Below are positions 48,557 through 59,221 of a DNA stretch of 64,000 nt, piece by piece (position 1 is the stretch's first letter; each line of letters starts with the position of its first letter). Position numbers and translations under genes: made by a program. The stretch lies in contig NZ_VDZU01000001.1 in the NCBI RefSeq assembly GCF_007673525.1, forward strand, positions 186,001 through 250,000, in the 5' to 3' direction. This DNA is from Fictibacillus phosphorivorans (lineage in GTDB: Bacteria > Bacillota > Bacilli > Bacillales > Fictibacillaceae). The notes below the pieces were generated by a model. That model saw only the letters and a list, made by a program, of their open reading frames with translations, was not told the DNA's origin and searched no databases.

Positions 48557-49201
48557 ATGAAGGGGAATATAGCTTCGTTAAACATTAAGCTCCCAGAGAA
48601 AGTTGAGATGCTAGATAAAACGTTTTTTACAGCCTACAACAAGACGCCGCAGCAGCAACCTGTTTTTTTACATATAACACACTTTGAAGGTGACGGAGTG
48701 GGGAATACCATTCACCATGGTGGATCAGATAAAGCAGTCTGTGTGTACCCGTTTGAGCATTATGAAAAGTGGACGACTGAGCTGAATTTAGAAGTGCCTT
48801 TATCCGTACCATCTTTCGGAGAAAACCTAACAGTGAGAGGTCTTTTAGAGGATGATGTTTGTATAGGTGACTTGTTTTCAGTAGGCGAAGCGATCGTACA
48901 GATCACACAGCCTCGTCAGCCCTGTCAGACATTAGCTTCTGTTCTTTGTCGGCCAGATATGATCAAAAAGGTTGTAGATACGGGGCGTACCGGTTATTAC
49001 CTTCGGGTTATAAAAGAAGGATTGGTTGCAGCAGGTGATGAGATGTTGCTGATTGAAAAACATCCTGCACACATATCTGTAACAGAATCGAATCAGATCA
49101 AGTATGGTTTTTTAAAAGATGCTGAAAAAGTTCAAAGATTGATCGAAGTGAAAGAATTGGCGGAATCGATGAGAGAGTCGCTGCAAAAACGGAAAATGTA
49201 A
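48557..49201 (+). CDS. MOSC domain protein (YiiM-like)
   Basis: 214-residue protein with a MOSC domain (about residues 20-165). Motifs are HHGGSDKAVCVYP, FGENLTVRG and the conserved cysteine in QPRQPCQTL, followed by a 3-alpha C-terminal region. YiiM homologues use the molybdenum cofactor and detoxify N-hydroxylated bases such as 6-N-hydroxylaminopurine; the same is inferred here. The ATG follows GAGGTGAGGGG. Confidence 0.88.
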   Translation: MKGNIASLNIKLPEKVEMLDKTFFTAYNKTPQQQPVFLHITHFEGDGVGNTIHHGGSDKAVCVYPFEHYEKWTTELNLEVPLSVPSFGENLTVRGLLEDDVCIGDLFSVGEAIVQITQPRQPCQTLASVLCRPDMIKKVVDTGRTGYYLRVIKEGLVAAGDEMLLIEKHPAHISVTESNQIKYGFLKDAEKVQRLIEVKELAESMRESLQKRKM

Positions 49202-49225
49202 ATATCGTCTTTAAGTTTCATGAAG

Positions 49226-49262
49226 GCTCTCTTTTGAAGGAAAGGGCGGCCTTTTTTATTGA
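49226..49262 (+). terminator. Possible terminator of the MOSC gene
   Basis: GAAGGC...GGCCTT arms with an irregular stem, then TTTTTTATT. Confidence 0.55.
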
Positions 49263-49346
49263 TTTCGTTCCTTTTTGCTTTTGACTGTAAGACCTGTAAT
49301 AGTCTATAATTATAATGTTATGCATATAAAACAGAGGTGAAAAACC

Positions 49347-50420
<1,074 letters not shown>

Positions 50421-50421
50421 A

Positions 50422-51288
50422 ATGAGTACAAAAGTTCATGAAGCCCTCGCGTGGGCTTCTTCTTTTTTAGCTGAAAACGGACGCGAAAGTTTTGCTGCAG
50501 AAATTTTGATGAGACATGTTTTAGGGGATGTGAATCGAACAGAGATGCTCATGCGCCTACATGATGTGATGAGTGAAGAGAATGAGTCGCAACTCAAAGC
50601 GGCAGTCGCTCGTCATGTTGAAGGAGAGCCTGTTCAGTATATTACCGGTAAAGAAGAATTTTACGGTCGAACGTTCTCGGTGAACGAAGAAGTTCTCATT
50701 CCAAGACCGGAAACAGAAGAGTTGGTCGAACACACACTAACGCTTATCTCAGAATATTTCAGTGACGATGAGACCGTTGCTGTTGCAGATATTGGAACGG
50801 GAAGCGGAGCTATCTCGATCTCGTTAGCTTTAGAAAATAATCGACTGAACGTATACACGGTTGATATTGCAGAAGAATCGATCGAAGTAGCGAAAGGAAA
50901 CGCAGATCGACTTGGAGCAGAGGTTACATTCCTACACGGTGACCTTTTACAGCCTTTTATTACGAACGGGAAGAAACTTGATGTTGTCGTATCAAATCCA
51001 CCTTACATTCCAGATCATGAGATCGCGGTCCTTGAAACGATCGTAAAAGACCGTGAACCGATGAGAGCACTTAGTGGCGGGGAAGACGGCTATGTGTTCT
51101 ATCGTCGATTTATGGAAGAGCTGCCTCTCGTTTTAAAAGAAAAAGCGATCGTAGGCTTTGAAGTAGGAGCGGGGCAGGGTGAGACGGTAGCGGGCATGCT
51201 TCGTGTCACGTTCCCTGGTGCGGATGTGTATGTAAAGGAAGACATCAGTGGCAAGGACCGCATGGTTTTCGCCATCCTCGGGAAATAA
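50422..51288 (+). CDS. prmC: Release factor glutamine methyltransferase PrmC (HemK)
   Basis: 288-residue SAM-dependent methyltransferase. A helical N-terminal domain (about 1-75) precedes the Rossmann domain with IGTGSGAISISLA and the NPPY signature in VVSNPPYIPDHE. It methylates the GGQ glutamine of RF1 and RF2. It is co-transcribed and nearly overlapping with prfA. The last codons, Gly-Lys-TAA, lie inside mini-element E3, so the native C-terminus may have been replaced. Confidence 0.97.
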   Translation: MSTKVHEALAWASSFLAENGRESFAAEILMRHVLGDVNRTEMLMRLHDVMSEENESQLKAAVARHVEGEPVQYITGKEEFYGRTFSVNEEVLIPRPETEELVEHTLTLISEYFSDDETVAVADIGTGSGAISISLALENNRLNVYTVDIAEESIEVAKGNADRLGAEVTFLHGDLLQPFITNGKKLDVVVSNPPYIPDHEIAVLETIVKDREPMRALSGGEDGYVFYRRFMEELPLVLKEKAIVGFEVGAGQGETVAGMLRVTFPGADVYVKEDISGKDRMVFAILGK

Positions 51289-51323
51289 AGTGGGAAATGG
51301 GGTCTGACCCCGGGTCAGACCCC
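51280..51323. repeat. GGGGTCWGACCCC mini-element E3 (double)
   Basis: GGGAAATAAA-GT-GGGAAATGGGGTC, then GACCCC followed by a second GGGTCAGACCCC. The left part matches E2 almost base for base and supplies the prmC stop codon. Confidence 0.85.
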
Positions 51324-51343
51324 AAACAATTTACACACAATTC

Positions 51344-51394
51344 AAATGGCCGACTAGGTACAAGCATGTAACGCTTGCATCCAGTCGGCCATTT
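51344..51394. terminator. Bidirectional terminator between prmC and rbsB
   Basis: AAATGGCCGACT pairs with AGTCGGCCATTT, with an inner CAAGC/GCTTG helix. It is symmetric and serves both convergent transcripts. Confidence 0.85.
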
Positions 51395-51434
51395 CTAACT
51401 TCATTCATTCTACTATTATTTCCACTCTGTTCAA

Positions 51435-52355
51435 CTACTCTTCTTTCACCATCAACTTTAGTGGTGCTGCAATCTTCTTTTCTACTTTCTTTCCTGCTAG
51501 TACGTCGGATGCGGCTTTTACTGCAAGTTCACCGATCAGGTCAGGCTGCTGTGCAACAGTTGCTGCAAGCTTTCCTTCTTTTACAGCATTGATCGCATCT
51601 TCGTTTCCGTCAAAACCAACAACGAGCACGTCTCGACCAGAGCTGTTGATCGCTTGAAGTGCGCCTAGCGCCATCTCATCATTATGAGCGAAAACCGCTT
51701 TAATATCTGGATTTCCTTGAAGAACGTTCTCCATAACGTTTAATCCTTTTGTTCGATCAAAGTCAGCCGTTTGTTTGGCTACAACGTCTAAATTTTGATC
51801 AGCCACATTGTGGAAGCCTTTTCCGCGCTCGCGTGTTGCCGAAGCTCCAGGTACGCCTTCTAATTCAGCCACTTTTGCTCCTTCACCGAGCTTTTCTGCG
51901 ATAAAGTCACCTGCCATCTGGCCGCCTTTTACATTATCAGAGGCAACAAGCGTTGCTACATCTCCTTTATCTGTTGAACGGTCTAGTGTGACAACCGGAA
52001 CATCAAGGTTGTTCGCAGATTGAACAGCGGTTGAGATCGCTGCTGAATCTGTTGGATTGATTAACAGAGTATCAATGCCTTGCTGCAAAAGATCTTCTAC
52101 ATCGTTTACTTGTTTCGCAGAGTCATTCTGTGCATCGACAACGATCACTTCGGCACCTTGCTTTTTCGCTTCATCAATCACGCCATTTTTCATCGATACG
52201 AAGAACGGATTATTAAGGGTTGAAACGGATAAACCGATTTTAATTTTTTCTCCATCACCTTTTTTAGCCGGCTTTGCCCATGAAGGGGGCTCTAATGAAC
52301 AGGCACCTAACAAGAAAACAGATAAAGACATGATGAGTATTAAAGCTTTTTTCAT
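51435..52355 (-). CDS. rbsB: Ribose ABC transporter substrate-binding lipoprotein
   Basis: 306-residue periplasmic-binding-protein-like lipoprotein. The signal peptide ends in LLGAC (lipid Cys19). Sugar-binding type I fold with STLNNPFFVSMKNG, VVDAQND, LINPTDS and AHNDEMALGA. It captures ribose outside the membrane for RbsAC. It is the last gene of the rbsRKDACB operon. GGAGGGTTTC precedes the ATG. Confidence 0.95.
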   Translation of the reverse strand: MKKALILIMSLSVFLLGACSLEPPSWAKPAKKGDGEKIKIGLSVSTLNNPFFVSMKNGVIDEAKKQGAEVIVVDAQNDSAKQVNDVEDLLQQGIDTLLINPTDSAAISTAVQSANNLDVPVVTLDRSTDKGDVATLVASDNVKGGQMAGDFIAEKLGEGAKVAELEGVPGASATRERGKGFHNVADQNLDVVAKQTADFDRTKGLNVMENVLQGNPDIKAVFAHNDEMALGALQAINSSGRDVLVVGFDGNEDAINAVKEGKLAATVAQQPDLIGELAVKAASDVLAGKKVEKKIAAPLKLMVKEE

Positions 52356-52367
52356 TCAGAAACCCTC

Positions 52368-53324
52368 CTAAGCTGCTTTTTTACGGTCGATCAATACCGC
52401 AATCAGAATAACGATTCCTTTTACGACCATTTGGAAGAATGATGATACACCTAACAAGTTCAAACCGTTATTTAACGTTCCGATGATCAATGCACCGATC
52501 AATGTTCCGACGATTAGTCCGCGTCCGCCAGATAAGCTTGTTCCACCTAGAACAACTGCTGCGATTGCATCCAGTTCATACGAGGTGCCGGCAGTCGGTT
52601 GAGCAGAGTTCAGACGTGAAGTAAGAATCGCTCCAGCTAGTGCTGCTAATAGTCCTGCTAATGAATAGATCATGACTTTTACTTTAGTTACTTTAATTCC
52701 GGAGATAATCGCGGCTTTCTCGTTACCACCGATCGCATACGTTTTTCGTCCGAATGGTGTTTTATGAAGGATCACCCAGAACGCTGCAAAAGCAAGCATC
52801 ATCGTAATCGCTGGAACCGGAATACCTAAGAAATAGCCTCGTCCAAAAAGTTGGAACATATAGCTTTCGCCAAGACCCGTGATTGGATTACCGTCTGTAT
52901 ACACTAACGTTAATCCACGGAAAATGGTCATGGTTGCGAGTGTAGCGATAAATGGAGCCATTTTTCCTTTCGTGATCAAAAGTCCGTTGATCGCACCCAT
53001 TACAGCACCTAATAAACATCCGATCAATATCGCTAGCATCGGATCGACGCCTGATACGATCATTCCCGCCATCAGTGCACTCGATAACGCGAGAATGGCA
53101 CCAACGGATAAGTCGATTCCACCCGTTAGAATAACGAATGTCATACCAAAGGCGATGAGTGCGTTAATTGCGACTTGGCGCAGCAAGTTTAATAAGTTTA
53201 GTGGTTCTAGAAAACTAGGATTTAGGATCGATACGATTGTAACGAGAATCAACAGTCCTAATAGAGGTCCAAGTTTTTGCATCAGATTTTCTACATGATT
53301 TACTTTAGCCGGTGACGTTTTCAT
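52368..53324 (-). CDS. rbsC: Ribose ABC transporter permease
   Basis: 318-residue inner-membrane permease with about eight to ten hydrophobic helices and the family loop ELDAIAAVVLGGTSLSGGRG that contacts the ATPase. It lies 2 bp after rbsA and 12 bp before rbsB. Confidence 0.96.
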   Translation of the reverse strand: MKTSPAKVNHVENLMQKLGPLLGLLILVTIVSILNPSFLEPLNLLNLLRQVAINALIAFGMTFVILTGGIDLSVGAILALSSALMAGMIVSGVDPMLAILIGCLLGAVMGAINGLLITKGKMAPFIATLATMTIFRGLTLVYTDGNPITGLGESYMFQLFGRGYFLGIPVPAITMMLAFAAFWVILHKTPFGRKTYAIGGNEKAAIISGIKVTKVKVMIYSLAGLLAALAGAILTSRLNSAQPTAGTSYELDAIAAVVLGGTSLSGGRGLIVGTLIGALIIGTLNNGLNLLGVSSFFQMVVKGIVILIAVLIDRKKAA

Positions 53325-53326
53325 TT

Positions 53327-54808
53327 TTATTGTCCTCCCGTTGCATATGTCATAATTCTTTCTTGCGTCGCTTCGCTCTTCGTGAGTTCACCACTGATCT
53401 GTCCTTCGTGAACGACAAGAATGCGGTCACTCATGCCAAGAACTTCTGGAAGTTCTGACGAGACCATGATAATCGCTACACCACGATCGGTAAGTTCGTT
53501 CATCAACTGATAGATCTCACGCTTCGCACCAACGTCAACGCCTCTTGTTGGCTCGTCCAAGATCAATACTTTTGGTCCGATTCCAACCCATTTTGCGATA
53601 ACCACTTTTTGCTGGTTGCCTCCGGAAAGATTCTTGGCATTCGTCTCGCTCGATTCGGTCTTAATCTGTAAACGTTTGATCAGCATGTCAACAAAGTCAG
53701 TCTCTGTTTTATAATCGATCACACCATTTTTAGAAAAACTTCGTAAGTTCGGCAGTGCCATGTTTTCACGTATCGAAAAATCGAGCACCAAGCCTTCGTT
53801 CTTTCTGTCTTCTGTAATAAAACCGATCCCGCGTTTTACTGCTTCGTATGAGTTTTTGATCGTTATCTTCTGACCGCCAATCCAAATCTCGCCAGAATCA
53901 AGCTGATCTAGACCAAATAACGCGCGCATGATCTCCGTTCGACCTGCACCCATAAGGCCTGAAACGCCAACGATCTCACCGGATCTTACAGAGAAACTAA
54001 TATTTTCAAAGATTCCATTTCTCGTTGCGTTTCTTACTTCTAAAACAGTCTCACCGACTTGTGGATTTCGCTCCGGAAAGCGATCTGTAAGCTCACGGCC
54101 GACCATCTTTCGTACTACTTCATCAAAGCTAGTCTCGGAGAGTGCTTTCGTATCAACCGTTTTACCATCTCTCATCACCGTAATCCGGTCGCAAATCGCG
54201 AAAATCTCTTCCATACGGTGTGAGATGTAAACAATCGAAACGCCTTCTTTTCGTAGAGCGTTGATCACGTCAAACAATTTTTCAATCTCACGCTCTGTAA
54301 GGGCAGCGGTCGGCTCGTCCATGATGATGACTTTGGCGTTTGTCATAAGCGCTTTTGCGATCTCGATCATCTGCTGTTGACCAACTGAACAGAGCCCTGC
54401 GTCTTTTTCAAGTGGAATGGTGACGGCTAGCTTTTCAAACTGCTTTTTTGCCAGCGCTTTCATTTCTTTTGTTTTTAAAAGACCGAACGGTGACCGCAGC
54501 TCTTTGCCGATAAAAAGGTTATCAAGTACGGTCATGTCAGGCCATACGTTCAATTCTTGGTGGATGAACGCGACTCCGTGCTTCTCGGCTTCTTTCGGAT
54601 TATCGAAATATCGTTCTTGTCCATCGATCTGAATGGTTCCCGAATCTCTTTTATGAAGTCCGGTTAAAATGTTCATCAACGTTGATTTTCCAGCGCCGTT
54701 CTCACCCATTAGAGCATGCACTTCGCCTGGTTGAAGGTCGAAGTCAACACCTGATAAGACTTGATTGGCACCAAAAGCTTTATATATGTCGTTCATTTGA
54801 ATGTGCAA
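53327..54808 (-). CDS. rbsA: Ribose ABC transporter ATP-binding protein
   Basis: 493-residue protein with two ATPase domains (same length as B. subtilis RbsA). The first has [12 protein letters not shown] and LILDEP-type Walker B ([11 protein letters not shown]); the second has a degenerate Walker A (GLMGAGRTE) with LSGGNQQK and [11 protein letters not shown], as is usual for the family. The TTG at 54808 is chosen: it gives [13 protein letters not shown], matching B. subtilis, and follows GAGGTGATC; a GTG at 54817 is inside that site. Confidence 0.96.
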   Translation of the reverse strand: MHIQMNDIYKAFGANQVLSGVDFDLQPGEVHALMGENGAGKSTLMNILTGLHKRDSGTIQIDGQERYFDNPKEAEKHGVAFIHQELNVWPDMTVLDNLFIGKELRSPFGLLKTKEMKALAKKQFEKLAVTIPLEKDAGLCSVGQQQMIEIAKALMTNAKVIIMDEPTAALTEREIEKLFDVINALRKEGVSIVYISHRMEEIFAICDRITVMRDGKTVDTKALSETSFDEVVRKMVGRELTDRFPERNPQVGETVLEVRNATRNGIFENISFSVRSGEIVGVSGLMGAGRTEIMRALFGLDQLDSGEIWIGGQKITIKNSYEAVKRGIGFITEDRKNEGLVLDFSIRENMALPNLRSFSKNGVIDYKTETDFVDMLIKRLQIKTESSETNAKNLSGGNQQKVVIAKWVGIGPKVLILDEPTRGVDVGAKREIYQLMNELTDRGVAIIMVSSELPEVLGMSDRILVVHEGQISGELTKSEATQERIMTYATGGQ

Positions 54809-54823
54809 AACGATCACCTCTTT

Positions 54824-55219
54824 TTAGAAGATTACACCTGCTTGCAGGATACAGTTGGCATACGGCGTCACTTCACCGGTTCGAATGACTACTTTCGCCT
54901 GCTTTGTTAATTGCTTGAACGCTTCATGAGAAACGAATTTTTGTTCTGTTTCAGAAAAAGTATCGTTCATAAACCTTAACGTCTCTTCGTTCTTCTCTTT
55001 GATCTCACTCGCGAGTATCACTTGTTCCACGACCATATCCTCTGATACAGCGGAAACAACATCTTTAAAGCTCGGTACCCCGAGCGTGAGTGCCAGATCG
55101 ATTCGCGGAACATCGCTCGGAATCGGAAGACCAGCATCCGCGATCACGATAAGATCTGTGTGGCCGAGGTCACTTATAACCTTTGAGATATGACTGTTTA
55201 AGATGCCGTGTCTTTTCAT
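54824..55219 (-). CDS. rbsD: D-ribose pyranase
   Basis: 131-residue cytoplasmic protein that interconverts pyranose and furanose forms of ribose, giving RbsK its furanose substrate. It starts [20 protein letters not shown] with the conserved His20 and has DAGLPIP. Its start overlaps the rbsK stop by 4 bp (ATGA). Confidence 0.96.
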   Translation of the reverse strand: MKRHGILNSHISKVISDLGHTDLIVIADAGLPIPSDVPRIDLALTLGVPSFKDVVSAVSEDMVVEQVILASEIKEKNEETLRFMNDTFSETEQKFVSHEAFKQLTKQAKVVIRTGEVTPYANCILQAGVIF

Positions 55220-56094
55220 AGAGATGCCTCCACTTCTGATCGATTCAGCATGCCGCCTTGCGCACCGAACTTCGTAACAGATAGGGAAGCGGCTCTGTTG
55301 GCGAACTGCAAACTTTCGGTGATACTTTTTCCTTCTGCTAAAGCAACAGCTAGTGCGGCGTTGAACGTATCTCCAGCTCCTGTCGTATCTGTTACTTCTA
55401 CCGTGTAAGAGGGAACGGTAATCTCTTTTTCACCATCAAAATAACGAGCGCCTGCTTTTCCTTCTGTAATGAACACTTTGTTCGGATACTGTTTTAGTGC
55501 TGAATCTGTTGATAGACCATCGAAAAGAACAGCAGCTTCATGTTCGTTCGGAGTAATATAGCTTGCCGATTCGATCACTTTTTTAGAGAGTGGGCGAGCA
55601 GGAGCTGGATTCAATAACAACGGAACATCAAGCTCCTTGCAAAGCGCACCTACATATTCAACCGTTTCTTCCGGAATCTCTTGTTGAATGAGAACCATGT
55701 TTGCTTGTTTGATGAGTGCTTCTGATTTTTTTACATAATGGGGAGTCACATGATCGTTCGCCCCTTTAACGACGATGATGCTGTTATCACCTTCAGCTAG
55801 AATGATATGAGCTGTACCGCTCTCTGTATCTGTAACCGGTTCCACATTCGTTACATCAACACCGTTTTGTTTAAAGTTCTCTAGAATCGCTGCTCCATAA
55901 TGGTCGTCACCTACACATCCGATCATGTACACCTCTGCACCAAGACGAGCAGCCGCGACTGCTTGGTTCGCTCCTTTTCCTCCGGGTACCGTTTTAAACG
56001 AACGTCCCAAAACAGTTTCTCCTGCTCCTGGACGTTGATCAGATGTAACGACGAGATCCATCGAAGAGCTTCCGATGACTACAATTTTAACCAT
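55216..56094 (-). CDS. rbsK: Ribokinase
   Basis: 292-residue PfkB-family sugar kinase that phosphorylates ribose to ribose 5-phosphate. Motifs are [14 protein letters not shown] near the N-terminus and [13 protein letters not shown] with the catalytic Asp. The ATG at 56094 gives [15 protein letters not shown] and overlaps the rbsR 3' end by 8 bp; a TTG at 56103 sits on the ribosome-binding site. Confidence 0.96.
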   Translation of the reverse strand: MVKIVVIGSSSMDLVVTSDQRPGAGETVLGRSFKTVPGGKGANQAVAAARLGAEVYMIGCVGDDHYGAAILENFKQNGVDVTNVEPVTDTESGTAHIILAEGDNSIIVVKGANDHVTPHYVKKSEALIKQANMVLIQQEIPEETVEYVGALCKELDVPLLLNPAPARPLSKKVIESASYITPNEHEAAVLFDGLSTDSALKQYPNKVFITEGKAGARYFDGEKEITVPSYTVEVTDTTGAGDTFNAALAVALAEGKSITESLQFANRAASLSVTKFGAQGGMLNRSEVEASL

Positions 56095-57076
56095 TCGTAT
56101 CAACCTTTCTTGTTGTGTTTCGATCTATAAATGTAACAGGCAGTTGAACCTGCTGTTGATGAATTTTTTCTTGATTAATGATTTTTACAAGCAGCTGTGC
56201 CGCTTCTTTTCCCATCTCATAAGCCGGCTGGCGAATAGTAGAAAGGGAAGGGAATAACAAACTGCTCTGTGGTATATCATCAAACCCGATGATCTGAAGT
56301 TCTACCGGAATCGATTTTCCGAGACGAAGCGCTTCATGTAAGACGGCTGTTGCCACAATATCGTTGCTCGCTAACACACCATCTGTATCAGGATATGTTG
56401 CAAAAAGTTCTTTCGCCCATTTCTCTGCATCTTCAAAAGCAAAAGAAGTCGTCGACATCACATGAAAATCAATGTTCGATTGACTTAACACTTCTAACGC
56501 TCCTTGAAAACGATCTTGTGCTGGTTGGATATGCGCGGGACCTTTCAAAATCGTGATCCGTTTGCTGCCCCTTTTCACGATCTCTTCTGCAGCTATTCTG
56601 CCACCTTCTTTTCCATCTGCATAGACCGATGGATAATCAGTCGATGTTCGGTCTAGAAAGACTACGGGAATGGAAAGGTCTCTATAGTTGTTTTTTGCTT
56701 TATTGTTCGTGGCTGAAATGATGCCGACTACATTGTTTTGAATAAACGTGTTCAAATAATCTAGCTCTTTCTCAGCATTCTCATCACTGTTTCCAAAAAG
56801 AATACGATAACCGCCTTTTTGCATCTCATCTTCTACACCTCTTGCTAACTGTGGAAAAAATGGGTTTGTGATGTCTGGCAGCAACAATCCTACCAGTTTA
56901 GATTTCTTTTTATAGAGGGAACGGGCGACTTCATTTGGACTGTACTTCAGCTCATCAACGGCAGCCATCACTTTTTTGCGCGTATCTTCATGAACGTATC
57001 CGTTCGCGTTTAAAACGCGAGAAACCGTCGCGACCGATACACCTGATTTTTTTGCCACATCACGAATCGTAACCAA
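56087..57076 (-). CDS. rbsR: Ribose operon repressor (LacI family)
   Basis: 329-residue LacI-type regulator. The helix-turn-helix IRDVAKKSGVSVATVSRVLN (about 3-22) is followed by a ligand domain like the ribose-binding proteins (LVGLLLPDITNPFFPQLARG). The TTG at 57076 follows GGAGGCGG. It heads the operon it controls; a matching operator overlaps its transcription start. Confidence 0.95.
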   Translation of the reverse strand: MVTIRDVAKKSGVSVATVSRVLNANGYVHEDTRKKVMAAVDELKYSPNEVARSLYKKKSKLVGLLLPDITNPFFPQLARGVEDEMQKGGYRILFGNSDENAEKELDYLNTFIQNNVVGIISATNNKAKNNYRDLSIPVVFLDRTSTDYPSVYADGKEGGRIAAEEIVKRGSKRITILKGPAHIQPAQDRFQGALEVLSQSNIDFHVMSTTSFAFEDAEKWAKELFATYPDTDGVLASNDIVATAVLHEALRLGKSIPVELQIIGFDDIPQSSLLFPSLSTIRQPAYEMGKEAAQLLVKIINQEKIHQQQVQLPVTFIDRNTTRKVDTNG

Positions 57077-57101
57077 ATTTCCGCCTCCTCTAAAACATAT
57101 A

Positions 57102-57149
57102 TGTAACCGTTTACACATTTAAGTTAACAGAATTAGAAGCGGCTTGCAA
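57102..57149 (-). promoter_or_regulatory. rbs operon promoter with operator/cre site
   Basis: On the minus strand TTGCAA (57144-57149) and TAACTT (57121-57126) are exactly 17 bp apart. TGTAAACGGTTACA (complement of 57102-57115), just past the -10, fits the CcpA cre consensus TGWNANCGNTNWCA at every position and is also a good LacI-family operator, so both RbsR and CcpA may bind there. Confidence 0.75.
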
Positions 57150-57225
57150 GTTGGTAAATTTTTCTCCTGTTTGGTTGTCTTTGAAAAGACTTTCTTCAGG
57201 TCTTACTCTCCCACATCTTTGAAAA

Positions 57226-57353
57226 GTTGATTGAAGTGAAAGATGCGAGACTCCTGGGGGATCAGCGGGACAGGTGAGACACCTAACAGTGCAGAGCGCT
57301 AGGTGGCTCACCGCACGCCCCCCGGAAAGCGAGCATCTGTAACGGAAATCAAC
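57226..57353 (+). repeat. Interspersed palindromic repeat copy R7 (128 bp)
   Basis: Short form between the divergent rbsR and spoIIR genes. It keeps the termini but has diverged internally (CCTAACAGTGCAGAGCGC block). The remaining sequence up to spoIIR holds a CCACAGTGTCC/CTGTGG-type hairpin near 57418 but no gene. Confidence 0.9.
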
Positions 57354-57463
57354 CACTTTCAACGAATGTCGAATCAGACAGAACGAAATTTAGTAGATTA
57401 CTAGTATGAAAAAATCCCACAGTGTCCAAACTGTGGTTAGATACGACGGGGGAGGAAAAAACA

Positions 57464-58129
57464 ATGAAAAAACGCAATCATTTCTTTATTCTAGTACTTA
57501 TCTCTTTAGCGGTGATGTTCTTATTTTTTGAAACACAAACCAAGGTGGCGAACGCAACAATGAACGCCTCTGTTAAGATACCTGAAGAATCGATCAGACT
57601 TCGCATTCTAGCAAACAGCAATACGGATGCTGACCAAAAGCTAAAGCGCGAGATCCGTGATGAAGTGAACGCCCAGATCACAACTTGGGTGGATGAGTTA
57701 TCTACGATTTCTGAAGCACGTGAGATCATTCGTAAACAGCTGCCAACGATCGAAAAGATTGTTCAAAGTAAGCTGGATGAAGCAGGACTTGAGAAGACGT
57801 TTTCTGTAGAGTTAAACAAAGTGGCTTTTCCTACTAAAATGTACGGCGATTTCATCTATCCGGCAGGACAATATGAAGCAGTACTGATCACACTTGGCGA
57901 AGGTGAAGGGAAGAACTGGTGGTGTGTACTCTTCCCGCCATTATGCTTTCTAGACTTTGAAAATGGCGATGCAGTAAAAGAAAACAAAAATGGTAAAGGT
58001 GATGTAGTAGATACAGCTTCTGATGCAGAAGCGGATCAAGCAGATGAAACTGAGGAAATTGAGACGAAATTCTTTGTGGTAGAACTGTTTGATAGCCTCT
58101 TCAGCTTTGTAGGGTCCTTATTCTCGTAA
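57464..58129 (+). CDS. spoIIR: Stage II sporulation protein R
   Basis: 221-residue exported signalling protein made in the forespore. It is secreted across the intermembrane space and triggers SpoIIGA processing of pro-sigma-E. The N-terminal signal/anchor segment HFFILVLISLAVMFLFF is followed by the SpoIIR domain with SIRLRILANSNTDADQKLKR and WWCVLFPPLCFL. The C-terminal 50 residues are acidic and then hydrophobic. GGGGGAGG precedes the ATG; an earlier in-frame ATG is less well placed. Confidence 0.95.
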   Translation: MKKRNHFFILVLISLAVMFLFFETQTKVANATMNASVKIPEESIRLRILANSNTDADQKLKREIRDEVNAQITTWVDELSTISEAREIIRKQLPTIEKIVQSKLDEAGLEKTFSVELNKVAFPTKMYGDFIYPAGQYEAVLITLGEGEGKNWWCVLFPPLCFLDFENGDAVKENKNGKGDVVDTASDAEADQADETEEIETKFFVVELFDSLFSFVGSLFS

Positions 58130-58173
58130 AATGTGCATATTTTCCTCCCTATTTTCATAGATTATAGAAAATG

Positions 58174-58211
58174 AAGAAGGTAACCAAATGGTGGTTAGCC
58201 TTCTTTTTTTA
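58174..58211 (+). terminator. spoIIR terminator
   Basis: AGAAGGTAACC pairs with GGTTAGCCTTCT, followed by TTTTTT. Confidence 0.9.
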
Positions 58212-58285
58212 AAACGATTTTCGGATGATATGGTGAAAAACAGCCGAATGAAGGCTGAAATTATATAGGAATAGGGGAGTTATTG

Positions 58286-58723
58286 ATGACGATAATTTTA
58301 AGGCAGGCTATGCAGCATGAAGCAAAAGATCTGTTACAGCTCGTCGGAAAAGCTGGACTTCAGTCAGAAGGGATCAAAGACAGCATCGAAAATTATTTAG
58401 TCGTGGTAAACGACCAAGGTGAGACGATCGGTACAGTAGGTTTAGAGAGAATCGGAAACGATGGCTTGCTCCGGTCTTTCGTACTCAAGCAGAAATATTC
58501 TTCAGAGACGCTTCTTCTTAAACTCATTGATAAAATTTTGGTATACTCAAAAGATAAAGGAGTCGAAACCCTTTATTTACTTACGAAAGCTGTGCATATG
58601 TTCGAACAACTTTCTTTTAAAACAATTCCGAAAGATAAAGTGCCTCCACATATCGAGAGCGCTGATCATATAAAAAATAATGCAACATCAGGAGCAGAAC
58701 TTTTAGCTTATGCATTGGATTAA
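58286..58723 (+). CDS. GNAT-family N-acetyltransferase (YwlB-like position)
   Basis: 145-residue GNAT-like protein. It begins MTIILRQAMQHEAKDLLQLV, with a central beta-strand ETIGTVGLERIG and LRSFVLKQKYSS in place of the acetyl-CoA loop; that loop is degenerate, so catalytic activity is uncertain. Arylamine/ArgA-like YwlB of B. subtilis sits at the same place between spoIIR and ywlC. TAGGGGAG precedes the ATG. Confidence 0.75.
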   Translation: MTIILRQAMQHEAKDLLQLVGKAGLQSEGIKDSIENYLVVVNDQGETIGTVGLERIGNDGLLRSFVLKQKYSSETLLLKLIDKILVYSKDKGVETLYLLTKAVHMFEQLSFKTIPKDKVPPHIESADHIKNNATSGAELLAYALD

Positions 58724-58741
58724 TCAGAGATTGTCAACAAG

Positions 58742-59221
58742 TTGTCCACAATTTACGACAAATTGTGTATAACTCTGTGGATATAAAAGTTTTGTAATCG
58801 ACCTTTCCATATAAGGTTGACCTGAGTAATAGAAAGGATTTATCACATGAACTCATTCCAAACGGAACGCTGGCCTGTGGATAAAACAGAAAAAACGTTA
58901 AAAGATCATCCACATATTATTCAAGCTTCCTTGTGGATAAATAAGAATGAAGTAATAGCCATTCCGACAGAAACGGTTTATGGATTAGCGGGAAATGCAA
59001 GAAGTGATGATGCGATCAAACGCATCTTTGAAGCAAAGGGAAGACCTAGCGATAATCCTCTAATCGTTCATATTTCAGATCTCTCACAATTAGAGGGGCT
59101 TGTTTCTACTGTTTCAGAGACTGCACAAAAGTTAATGACCGCGTTCTGGCCGGGTCCATTGACAATTGTGCTGCCAAAAGGTGAAAACGTAAGTGAAAGA
59201 GTGACAGCAGGGTTATCCACA
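58742..59221. promoter_or_regulatory. DnaA-box cluster at ywlC
   Basis: Three perfect DnaA boxes (TGTGGATAA at 58876 and 58932; TTATCCACA at 59213) and four one-mismatch boxes (TTGTCCACA 58742, TGTGTATAA 58764, TGTGGATAT 58776, TCATCCACA 58906) cover the ywlC upstream region and its first codons. B. subtilis also has a DnaA-box cluster near ywlC, so the arrangement appears conserved. Confidence 0.8.
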
